Source: Aquiflexum gelatinilyticum
Lineage (GTDB): Bacteria; Bacteroidota; Bacteroidia; Cytophagales; Cyclobacteriaceae
Assembly: GCF_024741135.1 (NCBI RefSeq)
Contig: NZ_JANSUY010000004.1
Location: forward strand, 248,001 to 312,000
DNA length: 64,000 nucleotides
Direction: 5' to 3'
Numbering within the stretch: the stretch's first letter is position 1; each line of letters starts with the position of its first letter. The notes beneath the pieces are model-generated. The model ran no database searches, was not told the origin of the DNA, and saw nothing but the letters and a program-made list of their open reading frames with translations. Positions 44,334 to 54,133 of the stretch are shown here, in pieces. Made by a program: the position numbers and the translations under genes.

Positions 44334-47300
44334 TTAGAATGCCAATGTTAAAGTACCACCGAATCTTCTTGAACTTGGACCTGTTACAAAGTCAAAGCCC
44401 AAACCGTTACCAACACCTACACCCAAAACGTCCACATCGTAATTCATGTTTGGAGGGAAGTTAAGTGCTCTAAACCAAAGGTTAGTACCGCTAAGTGCGA
44501 TAGAGGCACGCTTGAAAGGAGTCTTGGAAAGAAGTGAAGATGGAAGGTCATATCCGAATGACAATTCTCTCAATTTCACAGCTGAACCATCAAATACGTT
44601 TGATTCATCAGCACCTACGTGGTATCCATCAAAGAAATAGTTAGAAGCAGTGATCTGAATATCGTTTGGAGTACCGTCTCTCTTCACACCCGGAAGGATG
44701 AAACTCATCTCTCTGTCCACCACTGGATCTTTGGTCACACCTCTAGCAAGTGTAGCAGTAACTGTGTTAGAGAAGATGATACCACCTCTTCTGTATTCCA
44801 ACATGAAGTTCATGAAGAAACCTTTGTATCTCAAGGTGTTGATCCATGATCCAGTCCATTTAGGGTTTGGATCACCCAAGATTCCGATTTCAGTATCTTC
44901 AAGGTAAGTACCTACGTTATCAACAATAGGCTGACCTGTCTGCTCATCACGGGCAAAAACAGTTCCTTTGATGATACCGAAAGGCTGTCCCGGGATTGCA
45001 AAGTTACCCAAGTTGGTAAAACCTGCATAAACAACTTCTTCAAGACCTTCACCCAACTCCATGGTAACCGTTCTGTAAGCAGTCCAGTTTACGATAGTCT
45101 CCCAGCTAAATCCACTTGCAGTAGTCACTGGAGTGGCAGTACCTTGGAATTCTATACCTCTGTTTCTGATTTTACCGATGTTGATGGTTGTGTTGGTAAA
45201 ACCTGTTGAAGGATCAATAGGTGAAGAAGTGATCAAATTGTTGGTGTTCTTCTGGTACAAAGAGATGTCAAATCTCACTTTGTTATTGAACATGGCTGTT
45301 TCGATACCAAATTCCAATTCCTCATGCAATTCAGGCTTCAAGTTTGGATTACCTAAAGTGTTGCTCAAAGATTGTGTTTGGAATAAAGTTCCACCAGAAT
45401 TTTGGAAGGCTCTTGAAGACTGACCCAAAATATTTCTTGTCTGATATGGTCTTGGGAAACCTGCTGAGGTTCCATAACCCAATCTCAATTTCAAGTCATT
45501 CACAGTGGATGAATTCCAATTGAAAGCATCAGAAGGAATAAATGAAACTGAAGCTCCTGGATAAAGGATTCTTCTGTTTTCAGGCTCTACGGTTGAAGTC
45601 CAGTCATTTCTAGCAGAAACGTTCAAGAACAAATAGTTGCTGTAATCAAAAGTAAAGTTGGCATAAACACCCATCCTTCTTTCTTCTACCAAATAATCCA
45701 TACGGCCTGCGCCAAGTGGGTCAATGTTTGCAGAAGTCAGGAAGTTAGTATGTCTGAAAAGGTCAAAAGCCAATTGGCCTGTTGAAGAGATACCGTTCTG
45801 CTGGTAGTTGTCATATCTTGAGTTACCACCCAAAAGTGCACTTACTCCCACTTTTTCAGAAATTGTTTTTCTCCAGTTCAAAATCAAATCCTGGTTCCAA
45901 ATGGTATTTTGGATATTGATAGTTCTGTAATAACCTTGTCTTGCTTCCAAAGCTACACCTGCACCTCCACCTTTGTTATATTTAGCTTCCTGTACTTCAG
46001 TATAAGTATCCAAACCTAAGCGGTAAGTTACTGAGAAGTTGTCGTTGAAGTCATAGTTCAAAGAAGTAGAGTTGAAGAAACGGTTTACTTCAGATGTATT
46101 CTTGTAATTCTTCACTACCCAAAGTGGGTTAGGGATATCATTACCCGCTCTATAATAAACAGAGCTTCTATCCACAGGGTTTTCGAAAGGCAAGCCTCCC
46201 AAGTCATGGGATCTTGGAGAAAACAAAATGTGGGCATACGCAGAAGGGATACCACCATTAGGACCTGAACCAAACGCCGCGTTTACAGGAGGAGAATCTA
46301 CACCTGTTCTAGCAAAAGTAAAGGAAGAGTTGATGGTGAATTTCTCGCTGATAGCAGAGTTGATACCCAAACCAAAGTTGTACTTGGTCAACTTGTTACC
46401 AGGAAGGAAACCTTCGTCTGAAGTGTAACCAAAAGATGCACTGTAACCTGTGCTTTCAGAACCGCCTTGGATTTGTACGGAAGTATTACTTACCAATCCA
46501 GTTTGGAAGAAAGTTTTGCTAGGATCATCATACGCCTTGTAATCATACTTAATAGGCGTAGTTGTAGGATTTCCATTGGCATCTTTCTCAAAAAACTCAG
46601 GGAAAGCACTTCTGATACTTGATAATGAAGAGTTGGCGACAGGGTGATTGATCTGCAAACCAATGTCCAATCTAGGACCGAAGTTAGAGAAGAACAAACC
46701 AGGCTGCTGCTGGAAACCATTACCATATACCTGACCAAAAGTAGGAAGTGAAGCAGCGTTGTTTGAGAACAAAGACTGGTTAACAGTTACTTCAGCTTGC
46801 TTTCTTTTTCTGGAACCTGATTTGGTGGTTACCAAAATAACACCGTTTCTACCTTGGTCACCATACAATACTGTAGCAGAAAGACCTTTCAACACGGAGA
46901 TGTTTTCAATGTTGTTTGGATCGATATCCAAGAAACGGCTTGAAGTAGTAGCACCACCTGAACCAAATCCTGATTGAGCGTTGGTATTTGTGTTGAATGG
47001 AACACCATCTACAACAAACAAAGGCTGGTTAGAACCTGTGGCTGAAGAATAACCCCTGATGATGATGTTTGTACCAGCACCTGAGTTACCGTTAGTAGCA
47101 GTGATATTCACACCTGCCACTTTACCTTGAAGAACCCTTGCAACGTCAGCTTCCGGTCTGTTTTGGATTTGCTCATCCCCTACAGTGGTTACCGCGTAGC
47201 CCAAGGCTTTCTTTTCTTTCTCAATACCGATTGCCGTAACTACCACTTCGGATAGTTGGGACGCATCAGTAGTGAGCGTTACGTTGATAACGGATCTGTT

Positions 47301-47564
47301 ACCGATCGCTTCTTCAAGGGTTTTCAAACCCACAAAAGAGTAAATCAATACATTAGATCCTTCCGGTACATTAATAGAGTAATTACCATCCAAATCGGTG
47401 GTAGTACCTACTGTTGTACCCTTCACGAGGACGGTAGCGCCTGGGAGGCCCTGACCATCTTCATCGGAAATTACCTTTCCGGTAATTACCCGTTGTTGCG
47501 CCGACACCTCGATACTGAGTGTCATGGTGAAAAGCGCAATAACAAAGAGTAAAGCTTTTCTCAT
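44334..47564 (-). CDS. SusC/RagA-family TonB-linked outer-membrane transporter
   Basis: A 1076-residue TonB-dependent channel. After the signal peptide (MRKALLFVIALFTMTLSIEVSA) comes a CarboxypepD_reg-like domain (QQRVITGKVISDEDGQGLPGATVLVKGT). The plug domain follows (EVVVTAIGIEKEKKALGYAV, VDGVPFN, ILVTTKSG), and then a 22-strand barrel ending GGTLTLAF. ATG 47564 is chosen; the longer in-frame start lacks a signal peptide. It forms an operon with the SusD-like and lipoprotein genes. No glycosidase or regulator is nearby, so the substrate may be a peptide or other oligomer. Confidence 0.96.
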   Translation of the reverse strand: MRKALLFVIALFTMTLSIEVSAQQRVITGKVISDEDGQGLPGATVLVKGTTVGTTTDLDGNYSINVPEGSNVLIYSFVGLKTLEEAIGNRSVINVTLTTDASQLSEVVVTAIGIEKEKKALGYAVTTVGDEQIQNRPEADVARVLQGKVAGVNITATNGNSGAGTNIIIRGYSSATGSNQPLFVVDGVPFNTNTNAQSGFGSGGATTSSRFLDIDPNNIENISVLKGLSATVLYGDQGRNGVILVTTKSGSRKRKQAEVTVNQSLFSNNAASLPTFGQVYGNGFQQQPGLFFSNFGPRLDIGLQINHPVANSSLSSIRSAFPEFFEKDANGNPTTTPIKYDYKAYDDPSKTFFQTGLVSNTSVQIQGGSESTGYSASFGYTSDEGFLPGNKLTKYNFGLGINSAISEKFTINSSFTFARTGVDSPPVNAAFGSGPNGGIPSAYAHILFSPRSHDLGGLPFENPVDRSSVYYRAGNDIPNPLWVVKNYKNTSEVNRFFNSTSLNYDFNDNFSVTYRLGLDTYTEVQEAKYNKGGGAGVALEARQGYYRTINIQNTIWNQDLILNWRKTISEKVGVSALLGGNSRYDNYQQNGISSTGQLAFDLFRHTNFLTSANIDPLGAGRMDYLVEERRMGVYANFTFDYSNYLFLNVSARNDWTSTVEPENRRILYPGASVSFIPSDAFNWNSSTVNDLKLRLGYGTSAGFPRPYQTRNILGQSSRAFQNSGGTLFQTQSLSNTLGNPNLKPELHEELEFGIETAMFNNKVRFDISLYQKNTNNLITSSPIDPSTGFTNTTINIGKIRNRGIEFQGTATPVTTASGFSWETIVNWTAYRTVTMELGEGLEEVVYAGFTNLGNFAIPGQPFGIIKGTVFARDEQTGQPIVDNVGTYLEDTEIGILGDPNPKWTGSWINTLRYKGFFMNFMLEYRRGGIIFSNTVTATLARGVTKDPVVDREMSFILPGVKRDGTPNDIQITASNYFFDGYHVGADESNVFDGSAVKLRELSFGYDLPSSLLSKTPFKRASIALSGTNLWFRALNFPPNMNYDVDVLGVGVGNGLGFDFVTGPSSRRFGGTLTLAF

Positions 47565-48289
47565 AAGGTATTTTAGTTTAGTTGATGTGTAAAGAAAATT
47601 TATTTCCTCCACATTTCAAAATGAGTCAAATCCATAAATTTATATTTGTTTTGTATATCTTTTTATTGTTTATTTAATATTTTAACATATTTTAAGTCCA
47701 TATCATCAATGTTAATTATTGTTAAAGTTAAATTAATGAATTTAAAATGATCCCTTAGGTTAAATACTTACAAAAGCAGTCAAAAAAGTGGAAAATTTGG
47801 AAATCAAATTTATTTCGAACGATCAGTTTTATTAAAATAGATTCAAGGATCAATACGCAAAATTTTATTCTGAATAAGTTTGAAAAAATTATTTTGCTTT
47901 TTTTAAAAAAAAATTACTTTAAATACATATTTGTTATTGTATAAGGCTAAAATTTAACTAATTGATAATTTTTTAGGGATATTTCTTATTTTCCATAAAA
48001 TCAGAACCAATAGAATAAAAAAGAATCATTCTTTGATTTACATATTGCAAAAAATTTTTTATCCCCTGATGAATTATGGCGTTTTCCATCATGTTTTTTA
48101 GAATAATCCACAGAAAAATGTATTTCGGGGTAATATTTTTACCTCAGATTGATTTTTTTTAAAATTCAGGAAAATGAAGGTTCAATTTTGAATCTAGAAT
48201 CAGAAGATAAGTCAAAAAATAACCCACAAAACGACAAAATAAAATTTGGAAATACATTCATCGAAAAATGAACCTGTTTGTACACTTTA
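47565..48289. other. Long AT-rich intergenic region upstream of the SusC operon
   Basis: About 725 bases with very low GC content, no ORF and no repeat tract. A TAAATTTG box on the minus strand (47812-47805) is a possible -7 element for susC, but no -33 TTTG is at the right distance and the leader would be about 240 bases. Such long leaders are common for susC genes and may carry post-transcriptional control. No clear stem-loop is seen. Confidence 0.5.
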
Positions 48290-48292
48290 GAA

Positions 48293-48330
48293 CAAAAAAA
48301 TAAAGTACAAGCAATACGGCTTATACTTTA
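48293..48330 (-). terminator. Terminator of the beta-barrel protein gene
   Basis: TAAAGTA-x-AAGC pairs with GCTT-x-TACTTTA; on the minus strand a T-run follows. It lies about 45 bases after the gene at 48377. Confidence 0.8.
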
Positions 48331-48376
48331 TCCTTATTAATTTCAGAAAGTGTAATTCCTATAATTTCTACTTCAA

Positions 48377-48856
48377 TTAAAAAGCAAACCTCACTGATAA
48401 TGCCACTTCATCCCACCAAAGTCCTCCATTGTCGCTGATATTGAATGCAGGCTTCCAATCTAGTGAAAGGTTAATGGGTGCATTATCAAATTTATAATCC
48501 AAACCAATGATGCCATCTAATCCTACTACTGTTGAACTTGTGCCATTGTCACCCCAAGGTGTATTGCGCTTGGTTGAATTCCAAGAACCGATATGTGCAC
48601 CACCACCATAAAACCACTGCAAACCTTTTGCTCCATCTATATCCTTATGTACTTCATACAAGCCGGTGATGATAAAACCCTGCCACCTCGTATAGAGTAT
48701 GCCTTCGATGGCAGCTCCATTTTGGATAAAATGCTTTACAGTGATACCGTTACCTGAACCGAGTCTAAGCCCTATACCAGTATTATACTGTGCCATGGAT
48801 TCATTGACAAAAGCCAAGGAAATCAAAACTGCGAGAAATAGAATGGACTTTTTCAT
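48377..48856 (-). CDS. Small outer-membrane beta-barrel protein
   Basis: A 159-residue exported protein with a signal peptide (MKKSILFLAVLISLAFVNESMA). The alternating strands (GIGLRLGSGNGITVKHFI, IEGILYTRWQGFIITGLYEVH, LQWFYGGGAHIG, GIIGLDYKFDNAPINLSLDWKPAF) and final aromatic EVALSVRFAF mark an eight-stranded barrel inserted by BAM. Function is unknown. It is monocistronic. Confidence 0.87.
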   Translation of the reverse strand: MKKSILFLAVLISLAFVNESMAQYNTGIGLRLGSGNGITVKHFIQNGAAIEGILYTRWQGFIITGLYEVHKDIDGAKGLQWFYGGGAHIGSWNSTKRNTPWGDNGTSSTVVGLDGIIGLDYKFDNAPINLSLDWKPAFNISDNGGLWWDEVALSVRFAF

Positions 48857-48920
48857 AAATTTTCAAATGGATTTAAGTTTAAGAATGGGCGAATTAAATT
48901 AATTCTTTAAATAATTTCCA

Positions 48921-49496
48921 TCAAAGATGGTTAAAATAGTATGTCTTTTCGGGTGTAATGCAAATATCAAGCCCAATATCATGTGCTTCAGTTGGGATTT
49001 CTTTAACCGGAAGGAAAAACGACAAACCTGCCTTAATTATTTTATGATGAAAGGTGGCTAAAAATTTGTCATAGTAAGCTTTGCCATAACCCAATCTGTT
49101 GCCTTTCACGTCAAATGCCAAAAGGGGAATTAGGACCAATTGAATGTTTGCATTTTGTCCTTTTTTAAAATCTGATGGAAGTGGAATACCAAAAGCATCT
49201 GATTTAAATTCTTTGGAATGAGTGATATCCAATGTGTCCAAAACGCCCGTTTCTGGATTGACATAAGAGGTATACAAAAAGTATCCCAAATCTTTTAGCT
49301 TTTTTACTAATGGGAAAGTGTTGATTTCGTTCAGTCTCGAAATGGTAAGAAAAATATGGATATGCCTGATGGAGGAATTCGCTTTGAGATAATCCAGTAC
49401 CTTGTTGGAAATCTTTTCAGAAAAATCCTCTCTTTTTTCAATTGAAATTGCCTTTCTCAGTTCGTGGTGTTCTTTTCTGATGGCTGATTTATCCAT
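48921..49496 (-). CDS. 5-formyltetrahydrofolate cyclo-ligase
   Basis: Converts 5-formyl-THF to 5,10-methenyl-THF using ATP, salvaging a folate storage form. The 191-residue protein has the N-terminal KEHHELRKAISIEKREDFSEKI, the substrate loop TVN-like YTSYVNPETGVLDTLDI, and the ATP site DVKGNRLGYGKAYYDKFL near residue 140. It overlaps bshC by 8 bases, so the two are translated from one message. Confidence 0.93.
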   Translation of the reverse strand: MDKSAIRKEHHELRKAISIEKREDFSEKISNKVLDYLKANSSIRHIHIFLTISRLNEINTFPLVKKLKDLGYFLYTSYVNPETGVLDTLDITHSKEFKSDAFGIPLPSDFKKGQNANIQLVLIPLLAFDVKGNRLGYGKAYYDKFLATFHHKIIKAGLSFFLPVKEIPTEAHDIGLDICITPEKTYYFNHL

Positions 49497-51060
49497 GATC
49501 CGGCTTTAAAATCATATATGAAAAATCAAAAGGATCAAAAAGTTCATGGAGTTTTGGGATGAAATCCTGATCCTCAAGATAAAATCTCATGAAATTTTCC
49601 ACCCTTTCCTGCGGACTTCCACCCGGATTCATGTAAGCGAAGATTGCTTCTCTCTGTTTGATTTTAATGTCCCACTTTCTTTCTTCTGCTTTTCTTACTT
49701 TTTGGCCAAGTTGATCCAAAATCTTAAGGGCCCTTACTTCAGCAGCTTCAAATGCACTTCCAAGACTTTTCTCTAGTACTGAGGCTGTTTTTCCTGCTTC
49801 CCCAAAAACCAAGCTCAACGCTTCTTTTTCATGTTTCAGTTTGATATCCATGGAAGCGTATGCTGAAATGAAATTCTTTTTCCATTCTTCTACAGTCTGA
49901 AAAAGCATTTCATCTGACAGCCCAAGTTTTTGGATTTTCCTATCAATAGCCCCATCTAAAACAACAGCAAAATTCCTTGGCATCAAAGCAGGAAATGGAA
50001 CTTCAAAATGGTCAAAGATCCCTTTCAACTGAAGCCAATACACCACTTCTGCAGGACCGCCCAAATACGCAAGGTTTGGAAGGATCATTTCCTGGTAAAT
50101 GGGACGAAGAACCACATTTGGACTGAACCTTTCCGGATTTGTCTCCACGAGTTCCATCAACTCTTTTTCAGTGAAGGAAATCTCTGAATTCAACACCTTA
50201 TATATAGTGCCTGATTTTTCTATTCTTTCCCTAATACCCTGATCCATGTAGAAAAGGTTGATTTCCCTGGGAAATATCTGGCTTTTATATCCAAGTTCTT
50301 CCAGTTTTTTTGTTTGGGTATCTGCGAGTACCTGTGGCGTATGCTGGAATAAATCTTCCTGTATCACGGGTACAAAAATCTTTTTCAATGCAGCATCATT
50401 GCCATCTACAATCAAGAGACCCTTTTCCCCAAATAAATGATGGACATATTTCCTGACAGCCTCCGATAATTTCTCAGAGCTTTGATAAGCCTCTTTAAAA
50501 AAATCAGGAACAAACCCGACAACATTCTTGAAAAACGCTTTAAAACTTTCATCCAATTCAAAATCACCTACAGCTCCGTTTTGGTTGGTTTTCCATTGGT
50601 ATTTTTTACCATCAAGTTTAAAATAGCAGATTTCATCAAAATCATGGTCTTCAGTTGCCATCCAATAAACAGGCACAAAATGCTTTTCAGGATACGCCTG
50701 ATTCAATTGATCAGCGAGGTTGATCGTCGATACAATTTTATATATAAAGTAAAGCGGGCCCGTGAACAGGTTGAGCTGATGTCCTGTTGTTACTGTAAAA
50801 GTGGTAGAATCTGCCAACGATTGAATTTGTCGATGTGTAACCTCAGAAAGCTTAATTCCTTGGTATTGAAAGTTGAGGCGCTCCAACAAAACTTTCCTGT
50901 GAGAATCTTTGAATTTCTTCCCATCCATCAGTTTTTTGAAATTTCCGATTGTTGGATACTGATTAAAAAATGGGGAAACCTCAGGCTTTTGATGGATATA
51001 ATCTAAAAATAAGGCCGAAAATTGTCCGGTACAATCCGGATCAACTGTGCTTTTTATCAT
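49489..51060 (-). CDS. bshC: Bacillithiol biosynthesis cysteine-adding enzyme BshC
   Basis: Adds cysteine to GlcN-malate in the last step of bacillithiol synthesis, a low-molecular-weight thiol used by Bacteroidota. The 523-residue protein has the conserved segments TVTTGHQLNLFTGPLYFIYKI and VPVYWMATEDHDFDEICYFK (nucleotidyltransferase-like core), VLRPIYQEMILPNLAYLGGPAEVVYWLQLK, and a long helix pair near 400-490. ATG 51060 is preferred to an upstream TTG at 51075. bshA and bshB are not in the window. The 5' region (51076-51229) is plain. Confidence 0.95.
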   Translation of the reverse strand: MIKSTVDPDCTGQFSALFLDYIHQKPEVSPFFNQYPTIGNFKKLMDGKKFKDSHRKVLLERLNFQYQGIKLSEVTHRQIQSLADSTTFTVTTGHQLNLFTGPLYFIYKIVSTINLADQLNQAYPEKHFVPVYWMATEDHDFDEICYFKLDGKKYQWKTNQNGAVGDFELDESFKAFFKNVVGFVPDFFKEAYQSSEKLSEAVRKYVHHLFGEKGLLIVDGNDAALKKIFVPVIQEDLFQHTPQVLADTQTKKLEELGYKSQIFPREINLFYMDQGIRERIEKSGTIYKVLNSEISFTEKELMELVETNPERFSPNVVLRPIYQEMILPNLAYLGGPAEVVYWLQLKGIFDHFEVPFPALMPRNFAVVLDGAIDRKIQKLGLSDEMLFQTVEEWKKNFISAYASMDIKLKHEKEALSLVFGEAGKTASVLEKSLGSAFEAAEVRALKILDQLGQKVRKAEERKWDIKIKQREAIFAYMNPGGSPQERVENFMRFYLEDQDFIPKLHELFDPFDFSYMILKPDHG

Positions 51061-51229
51061 GGATTTGGGGTTCAACGTTCTCTTTGGCGATACAAGTCAG
51101 TGTAACTTCGCAACAAATGATAAAGTTCGCATTTTTTTTCTTAATACAAGAACGGCAGATTTACTGTTTAATTTTTTCAAAAATTATATGAGATCCCTGC
51201 AGGTTTGATAGGCTAAATTTGTGAGAATA

Positions 51230-51341
51230 AAGGGTGAAGGGTAAAGGAAGGAAGTGAATTATGAAGTACGAGTTACGAGTTAATGAAGTAGGAAGGTGAA
51301 AGTATGAAGTACTAGTTAGGAAGTGGGAAGTTGAGGATTTG
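51230..51341. repeat. 7-bp-period tract (AAGTNNN type) upstream of copA
   Basis: AAGGGTG at 51230, AAGGGTA at 51237 and AAGGAAG at 51244 open the tract. From 51264 units follow at 7-base steps with one 8-base unit: AAGTACG, AGTTACG, then AAGTAGG (51286), AAGTATG (51300), AAGTACT (51307) and AAGTGGG (51321). About 15 units in all. It ends 25 bases before the copA ATG. Confidence 0.87.
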
Positions 51342-51366
51342 GGACTGTTTGTAAAATTTAAAGAAA

Positions 51367-53556
51367 ATGAAAAAGAAAGAAATACCGGTTACGGGAATGA
51401 GTTGTGCGGCTTGTGCACTTTCTGTAGAAAAAACGCTTTCCAATAGTCCTGGAGTCAAATCAGCCTCTGTGAATTATGCCAACCATGTAGCATTGCTGGA
51501 ATGGGAAGAAGACGTAGTGTCTTTGGAAAAACTTCAAAAAGAAATCCAATCCACAGGATATGGCTTGATGATCGAAGACGTATTGCGTGAAGACCTGGAA
51601 AAAATGCAGCTCGAAGCCTACCAAAAGCTTAAGAAAAAAACAACCTATGCAGGAATACTTGCATTGCCTGTTTTTCTGATCGGCATGTTTTGGATGGAAA
51701 TGCCTTATGGCAATTACATCATGTGGACCTTGACTACACCGGTCTTACTGGTCATGGGAAGGCAATTTTTTATCCAAGCCTGGAAATTGGCAAAAAACAG
51801 ACAAGCCAATATGGATACACTCGTGGCCCTGAGTACGGGAATAGCTTATATATACAGTAGTTTCAACACCTTTTTCCCTGAATTCCTTGCTTCAAAAGGA
51901 CTAGAGGTACATGTGTATTTTGAAGCAGCCTCAGTGATCATTTTTTTTATTCTTTTGGGAAAAACCCTTGAATCCGGCGCAAAAGCCGGAACAGGAGCAG
52001 CACTCAAAAAGCTGATGGACCTTCAGCCAAGCGACCTCATAGTTTTGGAAGAAGGAAAAGAAATCCCTAAAAAGACGGCAGAAGTCCGAACCGGTGAAGT
52101 TGTTCTGATCAAACCAGGTCAAAAAATTCCCTTGGATGGCAAAGTCTTAGAGGGCTCTTCCTATGTCAATGAAAGTATGCTTACCGGTGAACCACTTCCA
52201 GTTCTCAAAGAAAAAGATGCCAAGGTTTTTGCCGGAACCATTAACAGTACCGGTAGTTTCACTTTTGTTGCTGAGCAAATTGGAAGCGAAACTTTTCTTG
52301 CCCAAATCATCCAAAGGGTAAAGTCAGCACAGGGATCCAAAGCTCCTATTCAAAAAACGGTAGATAAAGTCGCTGGAATTTTCATTCCTGTAGTCTTGGC
52401 AATCGGGCTCCTGACATTTTTTGTTTGGGGATTCAGCGGAGTACAAGATTCCTGGCTGCGAGGAATGCTGGCTCTGATTACTGTTTGGGTAATTGCCTGT
52501 CCATGCGCTTTGGGTTTGGCTACTCCTACCGCAATAATGGCCGCAATGGGCAAAGGAGCGGAAATGGGGATTTTGATCAAAGATGCCGAAAGTTTGGAAA
52601 AAGGAAAATCCATAAATACCCTAATCCTGGACAAGACAGGGACGATTACCGAAGGAAATCCAAAAGTCATCGGCACTAATTTCAGTGAAAACTGGAATGA
52701 AAAAGATGCTTCCGCTATCAAAGCCATAGAATCCAAAAGCGAGCACCCTTTGGCTATTGCCATTTCGGATTATTTTGAGAAAACAATCCCCGAAAACAAT
52801 TTGTCAGAATTCAGGAGTGAAACAGGTAAAGGAGTCAGTGCCAAGAGCGGTGAAGACACCTTCCATATCGGAACTTCAAAGTGGTTGTCATCATTGCAAG
52901 TGGAGATGACCGGGCCTTTGGTGAAAGAATCTTCCCAAGCTTTGGAAGAGGGTGCTATTGTGGTTTTTGCTGCAAAAAACAGGGAATTGGTTGCAGTATT
53001 CAAAATCGCTGATCCGATCAAACAAACATCGATTCAGGCCATTCAAGAATTGAAACAAATGGGAATAAACATCCACATGCTCACCGGAGACCAAACCAAA
53101 ACAGCTTCTTGGGTAGCAAAAGAAACAGGAATAGAACATTTCAAAGCAGAAATGTTACCTCAGGATAAAGCCTCCTACCTCAAAGCATTACAAAGTAAAG
53201 GTCTTCACGTGGCCATGGCAGGGGACGGGATTAATGACAGCGAGGCATTGAGTCTAGCGGACTTAAGCATTGCGATGGGGAAGGGAACCGATATTGCGAT
53301 GGAAGTTGCAGAGGTTACTTTGGTCCATTCAGACCTTTCTCAAATTCCAAAAACCCTTCAACTCACGAAAAAAACAGTCAAAATAATCCGTCAAAATCTC
53401 TTTTGGGCTTTTATTTACAATATTATTGGAATTCCGATTGCGGCGGGAATCTTGTATCCCACATTCGGATTCCTGCTCAATCCCATGATTGCAGGGGCAG
53501 CAATGGCACTCAGTTCGGTCTCGGTAGTCAGCAATAGTCTTCGGCTTAGAAAATGA
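51367..53556 (+). CDS. copA: Cu+-exporting P1B-type ATPase
   Basis: A 729-residue copper pump of the inner membrane. It has one N-terminal HMA domain with GMSCAAC (about 10-16). The pump core has the phosphatase loop MLTGEP, membrane motif ACPCAL (about 377), phosphorylation site DKTG (about 423), HP in SEHPL and GDGIND. The last helices carry YN (FIYNIIG) and MxxSS (AMALSSVSVVSNS), the Cu+-specific IB-1 signature. It is followed by a small HMA protein that may act as its chaperone. Confidence 0.96.
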   Translation: MKKKEIPVTGMSCAACALSVEKTLSNSPGVKSASVNYANHVALLEWEEDVVSLEKLQKEIQSTGYGLMIEDVLREDLEKMQLEAYQKLKKKTTYAGILALPVFLIGMFWMEMPYGNYIMWTLTTPVLLVMGRQFFIQAWKLAKNRQANMDTLVALSTGIAYIYSSFNTFFPEFLASKGLEVHVYFEAASVIIFFILLGKTLESGAKAGTGAALKKLMDLQPSDLIVLEEGKEIPKKTAEVRTGEVVLIKPGQKIPLDGKVLEGSSYVNESMLTGEPLPVLKEKDAKVFAGTINSTGSFTFVAEQIGSETFLAQIIQRVKSAQGSKAPIQKTVDKVAGIFIPVVLAIGLLTFFVWGFSGVQDSWLRGMLALITVWVIACPCALGLATPTAIMAAMGKGAEMGILIKDAESLEKGKSINTLILDKTGTITEGNPKVIGTNFSENWNEKDASAIKAIESKSEHPLAIAISDYFEKTIPENNLSEFRSETGKGVSAKSGEDTFHIGTSKWLSSLQVEMTGPLVKESSQALEEGAIVVFAAKNRELVAVFKIADPIKQTSIQAIQELKQMGINIHMLTGDQTKTASWVAKETGIEHFKAEMLPQDKASYLKALQSKGLHVAMAGDGINDSEALSLADLSIAMGKGTDIAMEVAEVTLVHSDLSQIPKTLQLTKKTVKIIRQNLFWAFIYNIIGIPIAAGILYPTFGFLLNPMIAGAAMALSSVSVVSNSLRLRK

Positions 53557-53609
53557 CAATTACATTCAACAAGCAAACCGAATTACACCGGTTGTTGTTT
53601 TAGGGAGGC

Positions 53610-53682
53610 GTCACCCTGAGTGAAGCGAAGGGTCTCTCTTAAAGTAATTGAGATCCATCAGTCGTACCTCCTTCAGGATGAC
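53610..53682. repeat. REP-like palindromic intergenic element
   Basis: GTCACCCTGAG at the left end and TCAGGATGAC at the right end form imperfect inverted termini about 70 bases apart. Inside are GTGAAGCGAAGGGTCTC and GAGATCC, of the GTCATCCTGAGCGAAGC type that recurs in intergenic regions of many bacteria. No transposase is inside. It is located after copA. The surrounding gap (53557-53877) otherwise has a heptamer tract. Confidence 0.75.
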
Positions 53683-53768
53683 GGAGAAAACGGTGTCCTT
53701 TTCATGTCTGTACATTATATTTAATGTTTACTCGAAATGAAAGGGTGAAGTCTTTTCAAAAGCTTGCG

Positions 53769-53877
53769 TCTTCTGCTTCTTCGTCTTTATTCATTCTTCA
53801 TTATTAATTCAGAAATTTAACCCTTGCTTTCTGATTTTAATCTCATGTCTCTCGTCTCACATCTTATGTCTTAAAAT
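53769..53877 (+). repeat. 7-bp-period tracts leading into the HMA-protein start codon
   Basis: TCT/TCA-type units lie from 53769 to 53111-equivalent 53811 with near 7-base steps. After a 29-base break, TCTCATG (53841), TCTCTCG (53848), TCTCACA (53855), TCTTATG (53862) and a final TCTTAAAAT run directly into ATG 53878. Confidence 0.83.
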
Positions 53878-54081
53878 ATGAAAAAGCAATTCAAAACAAA
53901 CGTAAAATGCGGTGCCTGTGTGGCTACCATCACTCCGGAAATGGAAAAAATCGCAGCCGGATCTTGGCAGGTGGACTTGACCCATCCAGACAGAATCCTC
54001 ACGGTAGAAAGTGAAAAAGGTGCTACTGAAATCATTCATGCACTTGAAACCGCAGGATACAAAGGAGAACTGCTTTCCTAA
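53878..54081 (+). CDS. Small heavy-metal-associated (HMA) domain protein, CopZ-like
   Basis: A 67-residue protein consisting of one HMA ferredoxin-like domain. The metal loop is KTNVKCGACVATI (CxxC at about 11-14), followed by the strand WQVDLTHPDRILTVESE and a C-terminal helix. It lacks the Met before the first Cys of canonical MxCxxC sites. Its place after copA suggests a copper chaperone or buffer. The 321-base gap between the two holds the REP-like element and repeat tracts, so they may not share a transcript. Confidence 0.88.
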   Translation: MKKQFKTNVKCGACVATITPEMEKIAAGSWQVDLTHPDRILTVESEKGATEIIHALETAGYKGELLS

Positions 54082-54133
54082 AACAATTGACCTCCAAATT
54101 GCTTTTATTTCTTAGCTTTGCCCAAAATTTGAA

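Noticed and set aside
51230-51341. CRISPR-like array
   Set aside because: Repeats are 7 bases with no spacers, and no cas genes are present. The 135-bp coding repeat also lacks repeat-spacer alternation.
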